Shown here: positions 25,022 through 33,866 of the stretch, piece by piece
How the letters are laid out: every line of letters starts with the position of its first letter
Numbering within the stretch: position 1 is the stretch's first letter
Source: Paenibacillus pectinilyticus
Lineage (GTDB): Bacteria > Bacillota > Bacilli > Paenibacillales > NBRC-103111
Assembly (NCBI RefSeq): GCF_001700435.1
Contig: NZ_LYPC01000025.1
Location: forward strand, 38,191 to 102,190
Direction: 5' to 3'
DNA length: 64,000 bases
Notes under the pieces: generated by a model
Told to the model about the DNA's origin: nothing
Database searches by the model: none
The model's input: the letters and a program-made list of their open reading frames with translations, nothing else
Program-made: the position numbers and the translations under genes

Positions 25022-26122
25022 GTGTTACGGACAGAAGAGCTCCTGTTGAACGTTGGTCCACAGCATCCTAGTACCCACGGCGTTTTCCGCGTGATCGTCA
25101 AGCTGGATGGTGAAATCATTCGAGAAGCAATACCCGTCATGGGCTACCTACATAGAGGAACTGAGAAATTGGCTGAGAACCTCAGCTATACCCAAATCAT
25201 CCCGTACACCGACCGTATGGACTATGTATCGGCGATGACAACCAACTACGCGTTAGTGAACGCCGTAGAGAAAATGATGCAATTAGAAATCCCAGAACGC
25301 GCGGAATTCCTTCGCTTAATTGTGATGGAGCTGCAGCGCATCGCCTCTCACATGGTGTGGTGGGGAACGTACCTGCTGGACATCGGTGCCATGAGTCCGT
25401 TCTTATACGCATTCCGCGATCGTGAAATCATCATCGATCTATTCAACGAATTGTGCGGCGCCCGTTTGACGTATAACTACATGCGTGTAGGCGGCGTGAA
25501 ATGGGATGCACCCGATGGATGGATCGAGAAAGTACGGAAATTCGTTCCTTATATGTACGGCAAATTAGAAGAATATCATACGCTCGTCACCGGCAATGAA
25601 ATTTTCCTCTCGCGGATCAAAGGCGTAGGTAAGTATGATGCTGATACAGCCATTGCGTATGGCCTTAGCGGTGCGAACTTGCGTTGCACGGGTGTAGATT
25701 GGGATATTCGCAAAACGCAGCCGTACAGCCTGTACAGCCGCTTCCAGTTCGATGTGCCGGTCCGTAATGGCGGAGACTGTTATGACCGTTATTTAATTCG
25801 GATGGAAGAAGTGAAGCAATCGCTTCGCATTTTAGAACAAGCCCTAGATGTCTTCCCTGAGGGTGGCGAAACGATGGGCAAAGTGCCTCGTGTCATTCGC
25901 CCGCCAGAAGGTGAAGTCTATGCAGCGATCGAGTCTCCCCGTGGGGAAATCGGCTGTTATATTATTTCCCGGGGCAAACAAGAGCCATTCCGCCTGAAAT
26001 TCCGCAGACCGTCCTTCGTGAATCTGCAAATATTGCCTAAGCTGCTGGTTGGTGAGTCCATGACGAACTTAATCACGATTCTAGGCGGCATCGATATCGT
26101 CGTTGGGGAGGTGGATGCCTAA
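25022..26122 (+). CDS. nuoD: NADH-quinone oxidoreductase subunit D
   Basis: This 366-residue 49-kDa-type subunit lines the quinone-binding cavity with NuoB. The signature NVGPQHPSTHGVFRVIVKLD is present near the N-terminus, with the conserved His in HPSTHG. YLHRGTEKLAE and the C-terminal ILGGIDIVVGEVD are also present. The start is GTG at 25022, three bases after the nuoC stop, and the stop overlaps the nuoH start. Confidence 0.98.
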   Translation: MLRTEELLLNVGPQHPSTHGVFRVIVKLDGEIIREAIPVMGYLHRGTEKLAENLSYTQIIPYTDRMDYVSAMTTNYALVNAVEKMMQLEIPERAEFLRLIVMELQRIASHMVWWGTYLLDIGAMSPFLYAFRDREIIIDLFNELCGARLTYNYMRVGGVKWDAPDGWIEKVRKFVPYMYGKLEEYHTLVTGNEIFLSRIKGVGKYDADTAIAYGLSGANLRCTGVDWDIRKTQPYSLYSRFQFDVPVRNGGDCYDRYLIRMEEVKQSLRILEQALDVFPEGGETMGKVPRVIRPPEGEVYAAIESPRGEIGCYIISRGKQEPFRLKFRRPSFVNLQILPKLLVGESMTNLITILGGIDIVVGEVDA

Positions 26123-27126
26123 TGGTTAATCTGTTGGAGGAGAGTCTTACGTGGACGCACTTCCTCGTGTTCCTATTCTGGGGCATTGTGATGCTGATGC
26201 TCGTTCTGGGCTTTGTTACCTACGCAATCTATTTTGAGCGTAAAGTCATCGGATGGATGCAATTGCGAATTGGGCCGAACCGAACAGGGCCTTTCGGGCT
26301 GCTTCAAAGCGTCGCCGACGTGTTTAAGCTTCTGATTAAGGAAGATACGATTCCCAAAAAAGCTGAGCGTGAGCTGTTCATCCTCGCACCGATCATTACC
26401 TTTATCCCATCTTTTACGATCATCGCAACCATCCCGTTCTCGGATCGGATGTTTAATGCGAACTTGAATGTGGGATTGCTCTATTATGTAGCCCTTACAG
26501 GCATTTCAACCATCGGGATCATCCTTGGCGGTTGGGCTTCGAACAATAAATACGCGTTACTTGGCGGTATGCGTTCTGCAGCACAAATGATTAGCTACGA
26601 AGTTCCGCTGGTTATTTCGGTTGTTGGTGTGGTCATGATGACAGGTAGCTTGAATCTGCATACCATCGTGGATCACCAAACAGGCGGCTTCTGGCACTGG
26701 AACTTCATTCCGCAGATACTGGGCTTCATCATTTTCGTGATTGCCGGTGTGTCGGAGTTGAATCGAACGCCTTTCGATTTACCGGAAGCTGAATCCGAGC
26801 TCGTCGCGGGCTATCATGTGGAATACAGCGGTTTCCGCTTCGCTTTTTTCATGCTATCGGAGTATGTGTATGTCTTCGTTATTGCTTCACTCATCAGCTT
26901 AATTTTCCTAGGCGGGTGGCATGCGCCATTCGGGTTCCTTGATTTCATTCCAGGTGTCATCTGGTTCCTGCTGAAATTCTCTTCGGTCGTATTCTTCCTG
27001 TTCTGGCTGCGTGCAACACTGCCACGGGTTCGCATCGACCAATTGATGGGTTTTGGCTGGAAAGTGCTGCTTCCACTAGCACTGGTCAATATGCTGCTGA
27101 CAGCAATCATCATGACGATCTTTTAA
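26122..27126 (+). CDS. nuoH: NADH-quinone oxidoreductase subunit H
   Basis: This 334-residue membrane subunit has about eight helices and connects the peripheral and membrane arms. Signatures are ERKVIGWMQLRIGPNRTGP and the FDLPEAESELVAGYHVEYSG loop of charged residues near the quinone site. The first base overlaps the nuoD stop. A gap of 166 bases with two repeat elements separates it from nuoI, the only large gap in the operon. Confidence 0.98.
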   Translation: MVNLLEESLTWTHFLVFLFWGIVMLMLVLGFVTYAIYFERKVIGWMQLRIGPNRTGPFGLLQSVADVFKLLIKEDTIPKKAERELFILAPIITFIPSFTIIATIPFSDRMFNANLNVGLLYYVALTGISTIGIILGGWASNNKYALLGGMRSAAQMISYEVPLVISVVGVVMMTGSLNLHTIVDHQTGGFWHWNFIPQILGFIIFVIAGVSELNRTPFDLPEAESELVAGYHVEYSGFRFAFFMLSEYVYVFVIASLISLIFLGGWHAPFGFLDFIPGVIWFLLKFSSVVFFLFWLRATLPRVRIDQLMGFGWKVLLPLALVNMLLTAIIMTIF

Positions 27127-27200
27127 GAAAAGCAAGGTATAGGCCTAACCTGATCGAGCGAAAGACCTTGAGTCATACGTGTAGAGGAAAGCTTCTTTTT

Positions 27201-27236
27201 AACGCCTACGATGCTAGTTTTCCTATCGCAACCGTT
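27201..27236 (+). repeat. Degenerate intergenic element ahead of nuoI (copy B1)
   Basis: ACGCCTACGATGCTA followed by GTTTTCC (27217-27223) resembles the elements upstream of wecB and atpC. The right arm has decayed (GCAACC), so no good hairpin remains. Confidence 0.5.
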
Positions 27237-27241
27237 AGATT

Positions 27242-27283
27242 TATGCGCACGAAGTCAGTTTTCCTCTGGAAAACGTTAAGGAG
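27242..27283 (+). repeat. Intergenic hairpin element ahead of nuoI (copy B2)
   Basis: TATGCGCACGAAGTCA leads into perfect 7-bp arms GTTTTCC (27258-27264) and GGAAAAC (27268-27274) around TCT, then GTTAAGGAG with the nuoI ribosome binding site. The lead sequence CACGAAGTCAGTTTTCCT nearly equals that of the element upstream of wecB. Confidence 0.75.
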
Positions 27284-27292
27284 TTGAAACAC

Positions 27293-27745
27293 ATGAAGGG
27301 CATTATGAAAGGTTTAGGCTTCACGTTTAAGCACCTGACTCAAAAGAAAGTGACTTACGCATACCCGGAAGTTCCGATTAAAATGCCGGATCGTTTTCGC
27401 GGTATTCAATATTTTGATCCTGAGAAATGTATTGTGTGCAATCAATGTGCGCGTGTATGTCCGACGGAGTGTATTACGTTAACGGGTAAAGCGAACCCCG
27501 ACCCTGAGAAAAAAGGGAAGGTCATTGATACGTACGACATCAACTTTGAAATTTGTATTCTGTGCGACCTGTGCACAGAGGTATGTCCGACGGAAGCCAT
27601 CGTCATGACGAACAATTTTGAGCTGAGCTCGTTCAGTCGGGATGATTTGTTCAAAGATATGCAATGGCTGAGCAGCAACACGCAAAACATTCGTCAAGAG
27701 AACAATTCGGCGATGCCTAAAGGGGGCGCGAAGAAAGATGTTTAA
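27293..27745 (+). CDS. nuoI: NADH-quinone oxidoreductase subunit I (clusters N6a/N6b)
   Basis: This ferredoxin-like subunit of about 150 residues carries two complete 4Fe-4S motifs: CIVCNQCARVCPTECI (about residues 46-61) and CILCDLCTEVCPTEAI (about 86-101). It passes electrons towards NuoB. A TTG at 27284 also opens the frame, but AAGGAG at 27278-27283 is nine bases from the ATG at 27293. The stop overlaps nuoJ by eight bases. Confidence 0.97.
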   Translation: MKGIMKGLGFTFKHLTQKKVTYAYPEVPIKMPDRFRGIQYFDPEKCIVCNQCARVCPTECITLTGKANPDPEKKGKVIDTYDINFEICILCDLCTEVCPTEAIVMTNNFELSSFSRDDLFKDMQWLSSNTQNIRQENNSAMPKGGAKKDV

Positions 27746-28268
27746 TGGACTTGGCGATTTTCTATCCAGTGGCACAAGCTGGGCCTTCTTCATTTTCGCA
27801 TTGCTCGCGATTGGCGGAGCGATCTTCATGATCTCTTTTACCAAAGTCGTTCACATGGTTATTGCCGTAGCCCTTACGTTCATTAGCTTGGCCGGTCTGT
27901 ACGTGATCCTTGAAGCGGAATTTGTGGCTTTCGTGCAAGTGCTGATTTACGCAGGCGCAATCTCCATTCTGATGATTTTCGGCATTATGATGACGAAGCA
28001 CAGACAGGGTGAAGACGAGGGACCTAAACGTCCGTGGCATGAGGGATTGGCTATTTTGGGCGCGGTAGGCTTGTTCGGGATCTTGTTCTATGCCATTCAG
28101 AAATCGACCTTCGTTTCTTCTGGAAGCTTGGATGCGGGTAAGGATAATACGCTCGAAATCGGCAAACTGCTCTATAACGTGCATGTTATTCCCTTCGAAA
28201 TCATGTCTGTGCTGCTAACGGTTGCCTTCATTGGTGCTATCGTTGTGGCGAAGAGAGAGGAGGACTAG
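27738..28268 (+). CDS. nuoJ: NADH-quinone oxidoreductase subunit J
   Basis: This 176-residue membrane subunit has five predicted helices. The conserved third helix VLIYAGAISILMIFGIMM, with its pi-bulge region, is the recognisable family motif. The gene starts inside nuoI and is followed after one base by nuoK. Confidence 0.95.
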   Translation: MFNGLGDFLSSGTSWAFFIFALLAIGGAIFMISFTKVVHMVIAVALTFISLAGLYVILEAEFVAFVQVLIYAGAISILMIFGIMMTKHRQGEDEGPKRPWHEGLAILGAVGLFGILFYAIQKSTFVSSGSLDAGKDNTLEIGKLLYNVHVIPFEIMSVLLTVAFIGAIVVAKREED

Positions 28269-28269
28269 C

Positions 28270-28581
28270 ATGGGAACGTTAATTACCCCCTATCTCACAC
28301 TGGCAGCGATTCTGTTCTGTATCGGTCTTTATGGGGCTCTAACGAAGAAGAACGGGGTTATCGTGCTGCTCTCCATCGAGCTTATGCTCAATGCAGTGAA
28401 CTTGAATTTGATCGCCTTCTCGAAGCTCGGGGACCATCCTGCGCTGACGGGTCAAATCTTTTCCCTCTTTAACATTACGATTGCGGCTGCTGAGGCGGCA
28501 GTGGGGATTGCTATTCTGATCACCATTTATAGAAATAAAGGTACGGTCGAAGTTACGGATTTGGATTCTATGAAGCGCTAG
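28270..28581 (+). CDS. nuoK: NADH-quinone oxidoreductase subunit K
   Basis: This protein of about 103 residues has three membrane helices. The conserved glutamates lie in LLSIELMLNAVNLNLIAF and AAAEAAVGIAILITIYRNKG, both used in the proton path. The frame is open further upstream, but the ATG at 28270 after GAGGAGG gives the standard length. Confidence 0.96.
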   Translation: MGTLITPYLTLAAILFCIGLYGALTKKNGVIVLLSIELMLNAVNLNLIAFSKLGDHPALTGQIFSLFNITIAAAEAAVGIAILITIYRNKGTVEVTDLDSMKR

Positions 28582-28596
28582 GAGGCTAACAAGGCT

Positions 28597-30519
28597 ATGG
28601 TATCGGACTATTCACAGTACGCCTGGCTCATTCCATTGTTTCCGCTGCTTGCTTTTCTAGCGCTCACGGCGATGGGACGTCAACTCAAGGACTTAGGGAT
28701 TTACGTTAGTATCTTTGCGATGCTGCTCTCGTTTATTGTGGCTTTGCTCATTTTCGTCGAGCGGATTGGCGGCAATGTCGAGGATTTCACATGGGATAAA
28801 ATGAACTGGCTGCAAGTCGGTGATTTTACGCTAAAAATGGGCTTTGAGGTTACTAACCTGAACAGCCTTATGCTTGTCATCGTGACACTGGTTTCCTTGC
28901 TGGTCAATGTGTACTCCAAAGGCTATATGAAGGGCGACGAGCGGATTCACGTGTTTTTTAGCTATATCGCGCTGTTCTCATTCTCCATGCTGGGCCTGGT
29001 CATTGCGGTAAACATGCTGGAGCTTTACATCTTCTGGGAGCTTGTAGGGGTCTGTTCCTTCTTGCTCGTTGGATTCTGGTACTTCAAGCCAGAGGCGAAG
29101 GCTGCCGCCAAAAAGGCATTCATCGTCACCCGCATCGGGGATGTGGGCTTGTTTATCGCGATCCTGTTGTTGTATCTCTACATGCCAGGACATGCGCTTG
29201 ATTTCACATCCATACATAATGCCTTCACAACGGGTAAAATCGACCCTATGATCGTCACATGGATTGCTGTTCTGATTTTCGTCGGGGCGATGGGGAAATC
29301 CGGTCAGTTCCCGTTGCATACCTGGTTGCCTGATGCGATGGAAGGACCAACGCCGATATCGGCGCTGATCCACGCTGCAACGATGGTTGCCGCAGGGGTG
29401 TACCTCGTAGCACGGACGTTTGATATTTTCCATGCGTCACCGGATGCGTTGACCGTTGTAGCTTATGTGGGCGGATTTACGGCCATTTTTGCAGCTACGA
29501 TCGGTATCGCGCAGAACGATATTAAGCGGATCCTCGCGTATTCAACTGTGAGTCAACTCGGCTACATGATGATGGCGCTGGGCATTGGCGTGTCCTATAC
29601 GTCAGGAATGTTCCACTTGTTTACACATGCGTTCTTCAAAGCATTGCTCTTCTTGGGTGCAGGCAGTGTCATTCATGCGGTTCATACACAGGACATCAAC
29701 GAAATGGGCGGTTTATCCCGCAAAATGAAAATCACAACCTGGACCTTCGCGATCGGAACGCTGGCTTTATCCGGTATCTTCCCATTCGCAGGCTTCTGGT
29801 CGAAGGATATGATCTTAACGGAAGCTTACGAGCATAACCAGCTTCTGTTCTGGGTCGGTGTTATTGCGGCATTCTTCACCGCCTTCTACATGTCTCGTCT
29901 ATTCTTCCTCGTGTTTATGGGATCGTCTAGAGCGAAGGCGCATGCTGCTAACGATCACGACGATGATGCTCATGCGCACGAACATGAACCGCATGAATCA
30001 CCGGCGTCGATGACGATACCGTTGATCATTTTAGCTGTGCTGGCCGTTGTCGCAGGCTTCGTGAATACGCCATTCAATGAATGGCTCGGCCACTGGCTAA
30101 CAGGGCAAGACCATGAGGAAGCGGCGAATTGGACGGTTATCATTTTATCCACGTTGGCTGGATTGCTCGGTATTGGGCTTGGTTACCTGATTTATCTCAA
30201 ACGCACCATCCCTCGGGACGTTGTTTCGAGCAAAATGCCGTGGTTGTACACGCTGCTGAATCGCAAATATTTCATCGATGAAATTTACGACACAATCGTT
30301 GTTAAACCGCTTCGTGGACTAGGGTTCATCTTGGAATTGATCGATATTTATGTCATTGATGGGATTGTACGCTTGGTCGCGTTCACAGTTGTTAGTCTTG
30401 GACGCTTAGGCTCCCGACTTCAGAATGGTCAACTGCAATCTTATGGGGTCATCATGCTATTAGGGATGCTGATTCTGGCACTTGCCATCGCAGGAAGGAG
30501 GTTCATACATGCCGGCTAA
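28597..30519 (+). CDS. nuoL: NADH-quinone oxidoreductase subunit L (antiporter-like)
   Basis: This 640-residue Mrp-type antiporter subunit has the core motifs FWELVGVCSFLLVGFWY, MGKSGQFPLHTWLPDAMEGP and STVSQLGYMMMALG. The C-terminal lateral helix region contains FIDEIYDTIVVKPLRGL. Between helices near residues 450-470 there is a His/Asp/Glu-rich cytoplasmic or external loop (DHDDDAHAHEHEPHE) that is not part of the antiporter core. The gene overlaps nuoM by 11 bases. Confidence 0.97.
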   Translation: MVSDYSQYAWLIPLFPLLAFLALTAMGRQLKDLGIYVSIFAMLLSFIVALLIFVERIGGNVEDFTWDKMNWLQVGDFTLKMGFEVTNLNSLMLVIVTLVSLLVNVYSKGYMKGDERIHVFFSYIALFSFSMLGLVIAVNMLELYIFWELVGVCSFLLVGFWYFKPEAKAAAKKAFIVTRIGDVGLFIAILLLYLYMPGHALDFTSIHNAFTTGKIDPMIVTWIAVLIFVGAMGKSGQFPLHTWLPDAMEGPTPISALIHAATMVAAGVYLVARTFDIFHASPDALTVVAYVGGFTAIFAATIGIAQNDIKRILAYSTVSQLGYMMMALGIGVSYTSGMFHLFTHAFFKALLFLGAGSVIHAVHTQDINEMGGLSRKMKITTWTFAIGTLALSGIFPFAGFWSKDMILTEAYEHNQLLFWVGVIAAFFTAFYMSRLFFLVFMGSSRAKAHAANDHDDDAHAHEHEPHESPASMTIPLIILAVLAVVAGFVNTPFNEWLGHWLTGQDHEEAANWTVIILSTLAGLLGIGLGYLIYLKRTIPRDVVSSKMPWLYTLLNRKYFIDEIYDTIVVKPLRGLGFILELIDIYVIDGIVRLVAFTVVSLGRLGSRLQNGQLQSYGVIMLLGMLILALAIAGRRFIHAG

Positions 30520-32131
30520 TTTACCTATTTTGAGTATGATTGCCTTCTCACCTCTGCTTGGCGTACTGGTCCTGCTCTTCCTTCGTGGGGATAAAGGCCG
30601 TTTGATTAAAACAGTGGGTATCGTCACAACGCTGATTCCGCTTATTCTGGCGGCATGGCTGTATGTCGACTATAACTACCAAGGGGATCCGCTGCAGTAT
30701 AAGGAGTCGCTCGACTGGATTAAAGTGCCGCTCAATCATGAGGGTATTCAGCAAATCACGTCCTACTTCTTCGAGTTTAAATATTCATTAGCCGTCGATG
30801 GTATTTCGTTGCCGCTCGTCTTTCTAACGGCACTAGTATCGTCCATGGCTGCACTAGCGTCTGTGTACATTAAGAAACGTTGGAAAACGTATTTCATATT
30901 GTTCCTTTTACTTGAAACAGGGATGTTCGGTGTATTTCTGGCACAGGATCTCTTCTTATTCTTCCTGTTCTTCGAGATTACCCTGGTCCCAATGTTCTTC
31001 CTAATCGGAATATGGGGCTACATGAACCGGGAGCAAGCGGCGAATCGCTTCTTGCTTTATAACGGACTTGGCTCCGCGATCATGCTGATTGCGTTCCTAA
31101 TTCTGGTTACGACCGCGGGTTTCAATCAGGATCCGTCACAGACCGAAGCGATCATCTACTATAGCGGTGACATCCATACGATTGCGCATAACCTGCTGCA
31201 AGCTCCTGAAGCTTATGTGAATCAAGCGAATACGCCGTTCTTCATGAGTCAGGGTATGAAATGGACCGTATTCATCATGCTGCTTGTGGCGTTCGGTATT
31301 AAACTTCCGATCTTCCCGTTCCATACGTGGATGCTGAAAGTGCATACAGAGGCTCCGCCAGCTATTGTTATGATTCACTCCGGGGTTTTGCTGAAAATGG
31401 GGGCCTACGGCCTCATCCGTTTCGGTATTCTGTTCTTCCCTGCGGAAGCCCATCAATGGGCGTGGGTGCTTGCGCTCCTCGGTGTCATTAACATCGTGTA
31501 TGGCGCCTTGCTCGCGATGGTCCAAAAGGACTTCAAGCTCGTGCTGGCCTACTCGAGTATTAGCCATATGGGCATCGTCCTGCTCGGACTTGCTGCGTTT
31601 AACATCTCAGGTCTGCAAGGTGCCGTGTTCCAGCTCATCTCACACGGTCTGATCTCAGCACTGATGTTCTTGCTCGTCGGCAGTATCTACGAGCGGACCG
31701 AGACCACGCAGCTCGATCGCTTGGGCGGTCTCGCGAAGAATATCCCTTTCATCAGCGGTATTCTGCTGATTGCGGGGATGGCATCGCTCGGATTGCCAGG
31801 CTTATCCGGCTTCATCAGCGAGTTCCTCGCGTTCCTCGGACTCTTCGAGAATCACCGCGTGTACGCGATCGTCGGTACACTGGGTATCATTTTCACAGCG
31901 GTGTACGTGCTGCGCGGGGTGCTGAACATCACATTCGGCCCTAAACAGCCGAGTTTGTTACAGCAAGGAATGCGCGATGCGCGCTTAATCGAGGCGGTGC
32001 CGATGATTACGTTGGTCGCATTCATTCTCTTGTTGGGTGTGTACCCAAGCGTGCTGAGTCAGCCGCTTCAACAAACCATTGGCAGCTTGGATCAATTGAT
32101 CCATAGCGTAGCCGGGAAGATAGGAGGTTAG
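30509..32131 (+). CDS. nuoM: NADH-quinone oxidoreductase subunit M (antiporter-like)
   Basis: This proton-pumping subunit of about 540 residues has the conserved Glu in FFEITLVPMFFLIGIWG, KLPIFPFHTWMLKVHTEAPP, and YSSISHMGIVLLGLAAF. The true start is the ATG at 30509, seven bases after AAGGAGG at 30495-30501; a start at 30482 in the same frame lacks a binding site. The gene overlaps nuoL. Confidence 0.97.
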   Translation: MPANLPILSMIAFSPLLGVLVLLFLRGDKGRLIKTVGIVTTLIPLILAAWLYVDYNYQGDPLQYKESLDWIKVPLNHEGIQQITSYFFEFKYSLAVDGISLPLVFLTALVSSMAALASVYIKKRWKTYFILFLLLETGMFGVFLAQDLFLFFLFFEITLVPMFFLIGIWGYMNREQAANRFLLYNGLGSAIMLIAFLILVTTAGFNQDPSQTEAIIYYSGDIHTIAHNLLQAPEAYVNQANTPFFMSQGMKWTVFIMLLVAFGIKLPIFPFHTWMLKVHTEAPPAIVMIHSGVLLKMGAYGLIRFGILFFPAEAHQWAWVLALLGVINIVYGALLAMVQKDFKLVLAYSSISHMGIVLLGLAAFNISGLQGAVFQLISHGLISALMFLLVGSIYERTETTQLDRLGGLAKNIPFISGILLIAGMASLGLPGLSGFISEFLAFLGLFENHRVYAIVGTLGIIFTAVYVLRGVLNITFGPKQPSLLQQGMRDARLIEAVPMITLVAFILLLGVYPSVLSQPLQQTIGSLDQLIHSVAGKIGG

Positions 32132-32135
32132 TCCA

Positions 32136-33647
32136 GTGGAACAGATTAGACTCCATGTTGCTGATTTGACGCATCTGCTCCCTGAGCTTGCGCTGATTGC
32201 TACGGCGATCATCCTATCTCTCTTGGATTTGGTTCTGCCGAACCGCTTCAGCCGTTCGATTATCGGGTGGTTGACACTCGTCGGTATCGCGGTTTCCGCC
32301 GTCTTCGTTGTGCTGCAACTGAATCCGGATGAAGCGATTCAGCTGTTGAATCAGAGCTATCGCATCGACGATTTCTCTAACATTCTTAAATTGTGTACCT
32401 TAGTCGGAACGGGACTCATCGTTTTCATGAGCTTAGGCTTCGTGAAAGAGGATAGCATTCCGCATGTCGGCGAGTACTATTATTTTTATCTGCCTGCTGC
32501 GTTAGGTGCCATGATTATGTCCTCTTCAGGGGACATGATTACACTTTACGTAGGATTAGAATTACTGAGCATTACGTCTTACTTGCTCGTTGCCATGAAG
32601 AAAAAGGATAGCAAATCCAACGAAGGTGCATTCAAGTACTTGGTTATGGGCGGTATTTCGTCCGCAATCATCCTATACGGCATGTCCTTTCTCTACGGTA
32701 TGGTGGGCTCCACCAACCTGCAAGAAATTGGCACGGCTCTCCCGACGCTGGTAACCTCGTATGAGCCATTGCTCTACGTTGCCTTCTTCATGCTGTTGGC
32801 GGGCTTTGGCTTCAAGATTGCGGCAGCGCCGTTTCACAGCTGGGCACCAGATGTTTACGAAGGTGCGCCAACACCTGTTACGGCATTCTTGGCTGTCGTC
32901 TCCAAAGCAGCCGGCTTCGCCATCTTGTTCCGTGTGTTCTACGTGTTGTTTGGCTTTAACACCTTCGAGAATACCCATTTGCAATCGGATGTGTTCCTAG
33001 CGATCTCCGTTATGGCCGCTGTTGCCATGGTGACGGGTAATTTCATTGCCTTGAAGCAATCGAACATGAAAAGGCTACTCGCCTATTCAGGAATTGCGAA
33101 TGCAGGTTATCTGCTCGTTCCGATTGGTACGTACTTCTCGGCGACGCATTATGGAAACTTCTCTGAATTCATTTTCTACTTAAGCGCCTACGTCTTTATG
33201 AACATCGGCGCTTTCGCCGTATTGATGATAATTGAGCAGGCGGAAGGGCATACGGAGGCCAAAGGCTTCGCAGGTCTATACTACCGCGCACCGTTAACGG
33301 CTGTAGCTATGGTATTGCTCATTTTATCCTTGGCTGGAATTCCATTGTCTGGCGGATTCTTCGGTAAGCTCTACATTATCCTAGGAACGATGGAGACCCA
33401 TCAATACTGGCTTGGGGCTTTAATGATCGCAACCAGCGTGGTTTCGTTCTACTACTATTTCAGCATTATCCGTCAAATGTTCATGCGCAGCGATTACGAG
33501 CCTGCTTTGATCAAAGTGTCCGTTCCACTGGGCATAACAGTTTGGCTGTGCGCACTAATTAGCGTGGCATTAGGCGTTGTTCCACATGTGGTGTTGAAAG
33601 CGATTGAGAGCATCTTTACCCTGACAAAGGATTTTATCCTCATGTAA
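32136..33647 (+). CDS. nuoN: NADH-quinone oxidoreductase subunit N (antiporter-like)
   Basis: This 503-residue third antiporter-like subunit shows YVGLELLSITSYLLVAMKKK, FKIAAAPFHSWAPDVYEGAP and LLAYSGIANAGYLLVPIG. The start is GTG at 32136 after TAGGAGG. It ends the eleven-gene operon and a terminator follows. Confidence 0.97.
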   Translation: MEQIRLHVADLTHLLPELALIATAIILSLLDLVLPNRFSRSIIGWLTLVGIAVSAVFVVLQLNPDEAIQLLNQSYRIDDFSNILKLCTLVGTGLIVFMSLGFVKEDSIPHVGEYYYFYLPAALGAMIMSSSGDMITLYVGLELLSITSYLLVAMKKKDSKSNEGAFKYLVMGGISSAIILYGMSFLYGMVGSTNLQEIGTALPTLVTSYEPLLYVAFFMLLAGFGFKIAAAPFHSWAPDVYEGAPTPVTAFLAVVSKAAGFAILFRVFYVLFGFNTFENTHLQSDVFLAISVMAAVAMVTGNFIALKQSNMKRLLAYSGIANAGYLLVPIGTYFSATHYGNFSEFIFYLSAYVFMNIGAFAVLMIIEQAEGHTEAKGFAGLYYRAPLTAVAMVLLILSLAGIPLSGGFFGKLYIILGTMETHQYWLGALMIATSVVSFYYYFSIIRQMFMRSDYEPALIKVSVPLGITVWLCALISVALGVVPHVVLKAIESIFTLTKDFILM

Positions 33648-33660
33648 ATTCGTTACCAAA

Positions 33661-33697
33661 AGGCCTTCCCTACGTAAGAAGTAGGGGAGGCTTTTTC
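33661..33697 (+). terminator. Terminator of the nuo operon
   Basis: GGCCTTCCCTAC and GTAGGGGAGGCT form a long stem with one G-T pair around a 7-base loop, followed by five Ts. Confidence 0.9.
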
Positions 33698-33866
33698 TAT
33701 TTCCCAAGTATTTCCTAACTCCCAGAAAATACTTCTAAAAATATTTCGTCAGATCTGAACTTTTTGCGAAGAAAATCCGTTATAGGTATCGAGAAGATGT
33801 TTAATGTGGTATAGATAGATAAGTAAATGGCAAAGTGAATCATTCTAGGATAAAGGACCTGATGTG

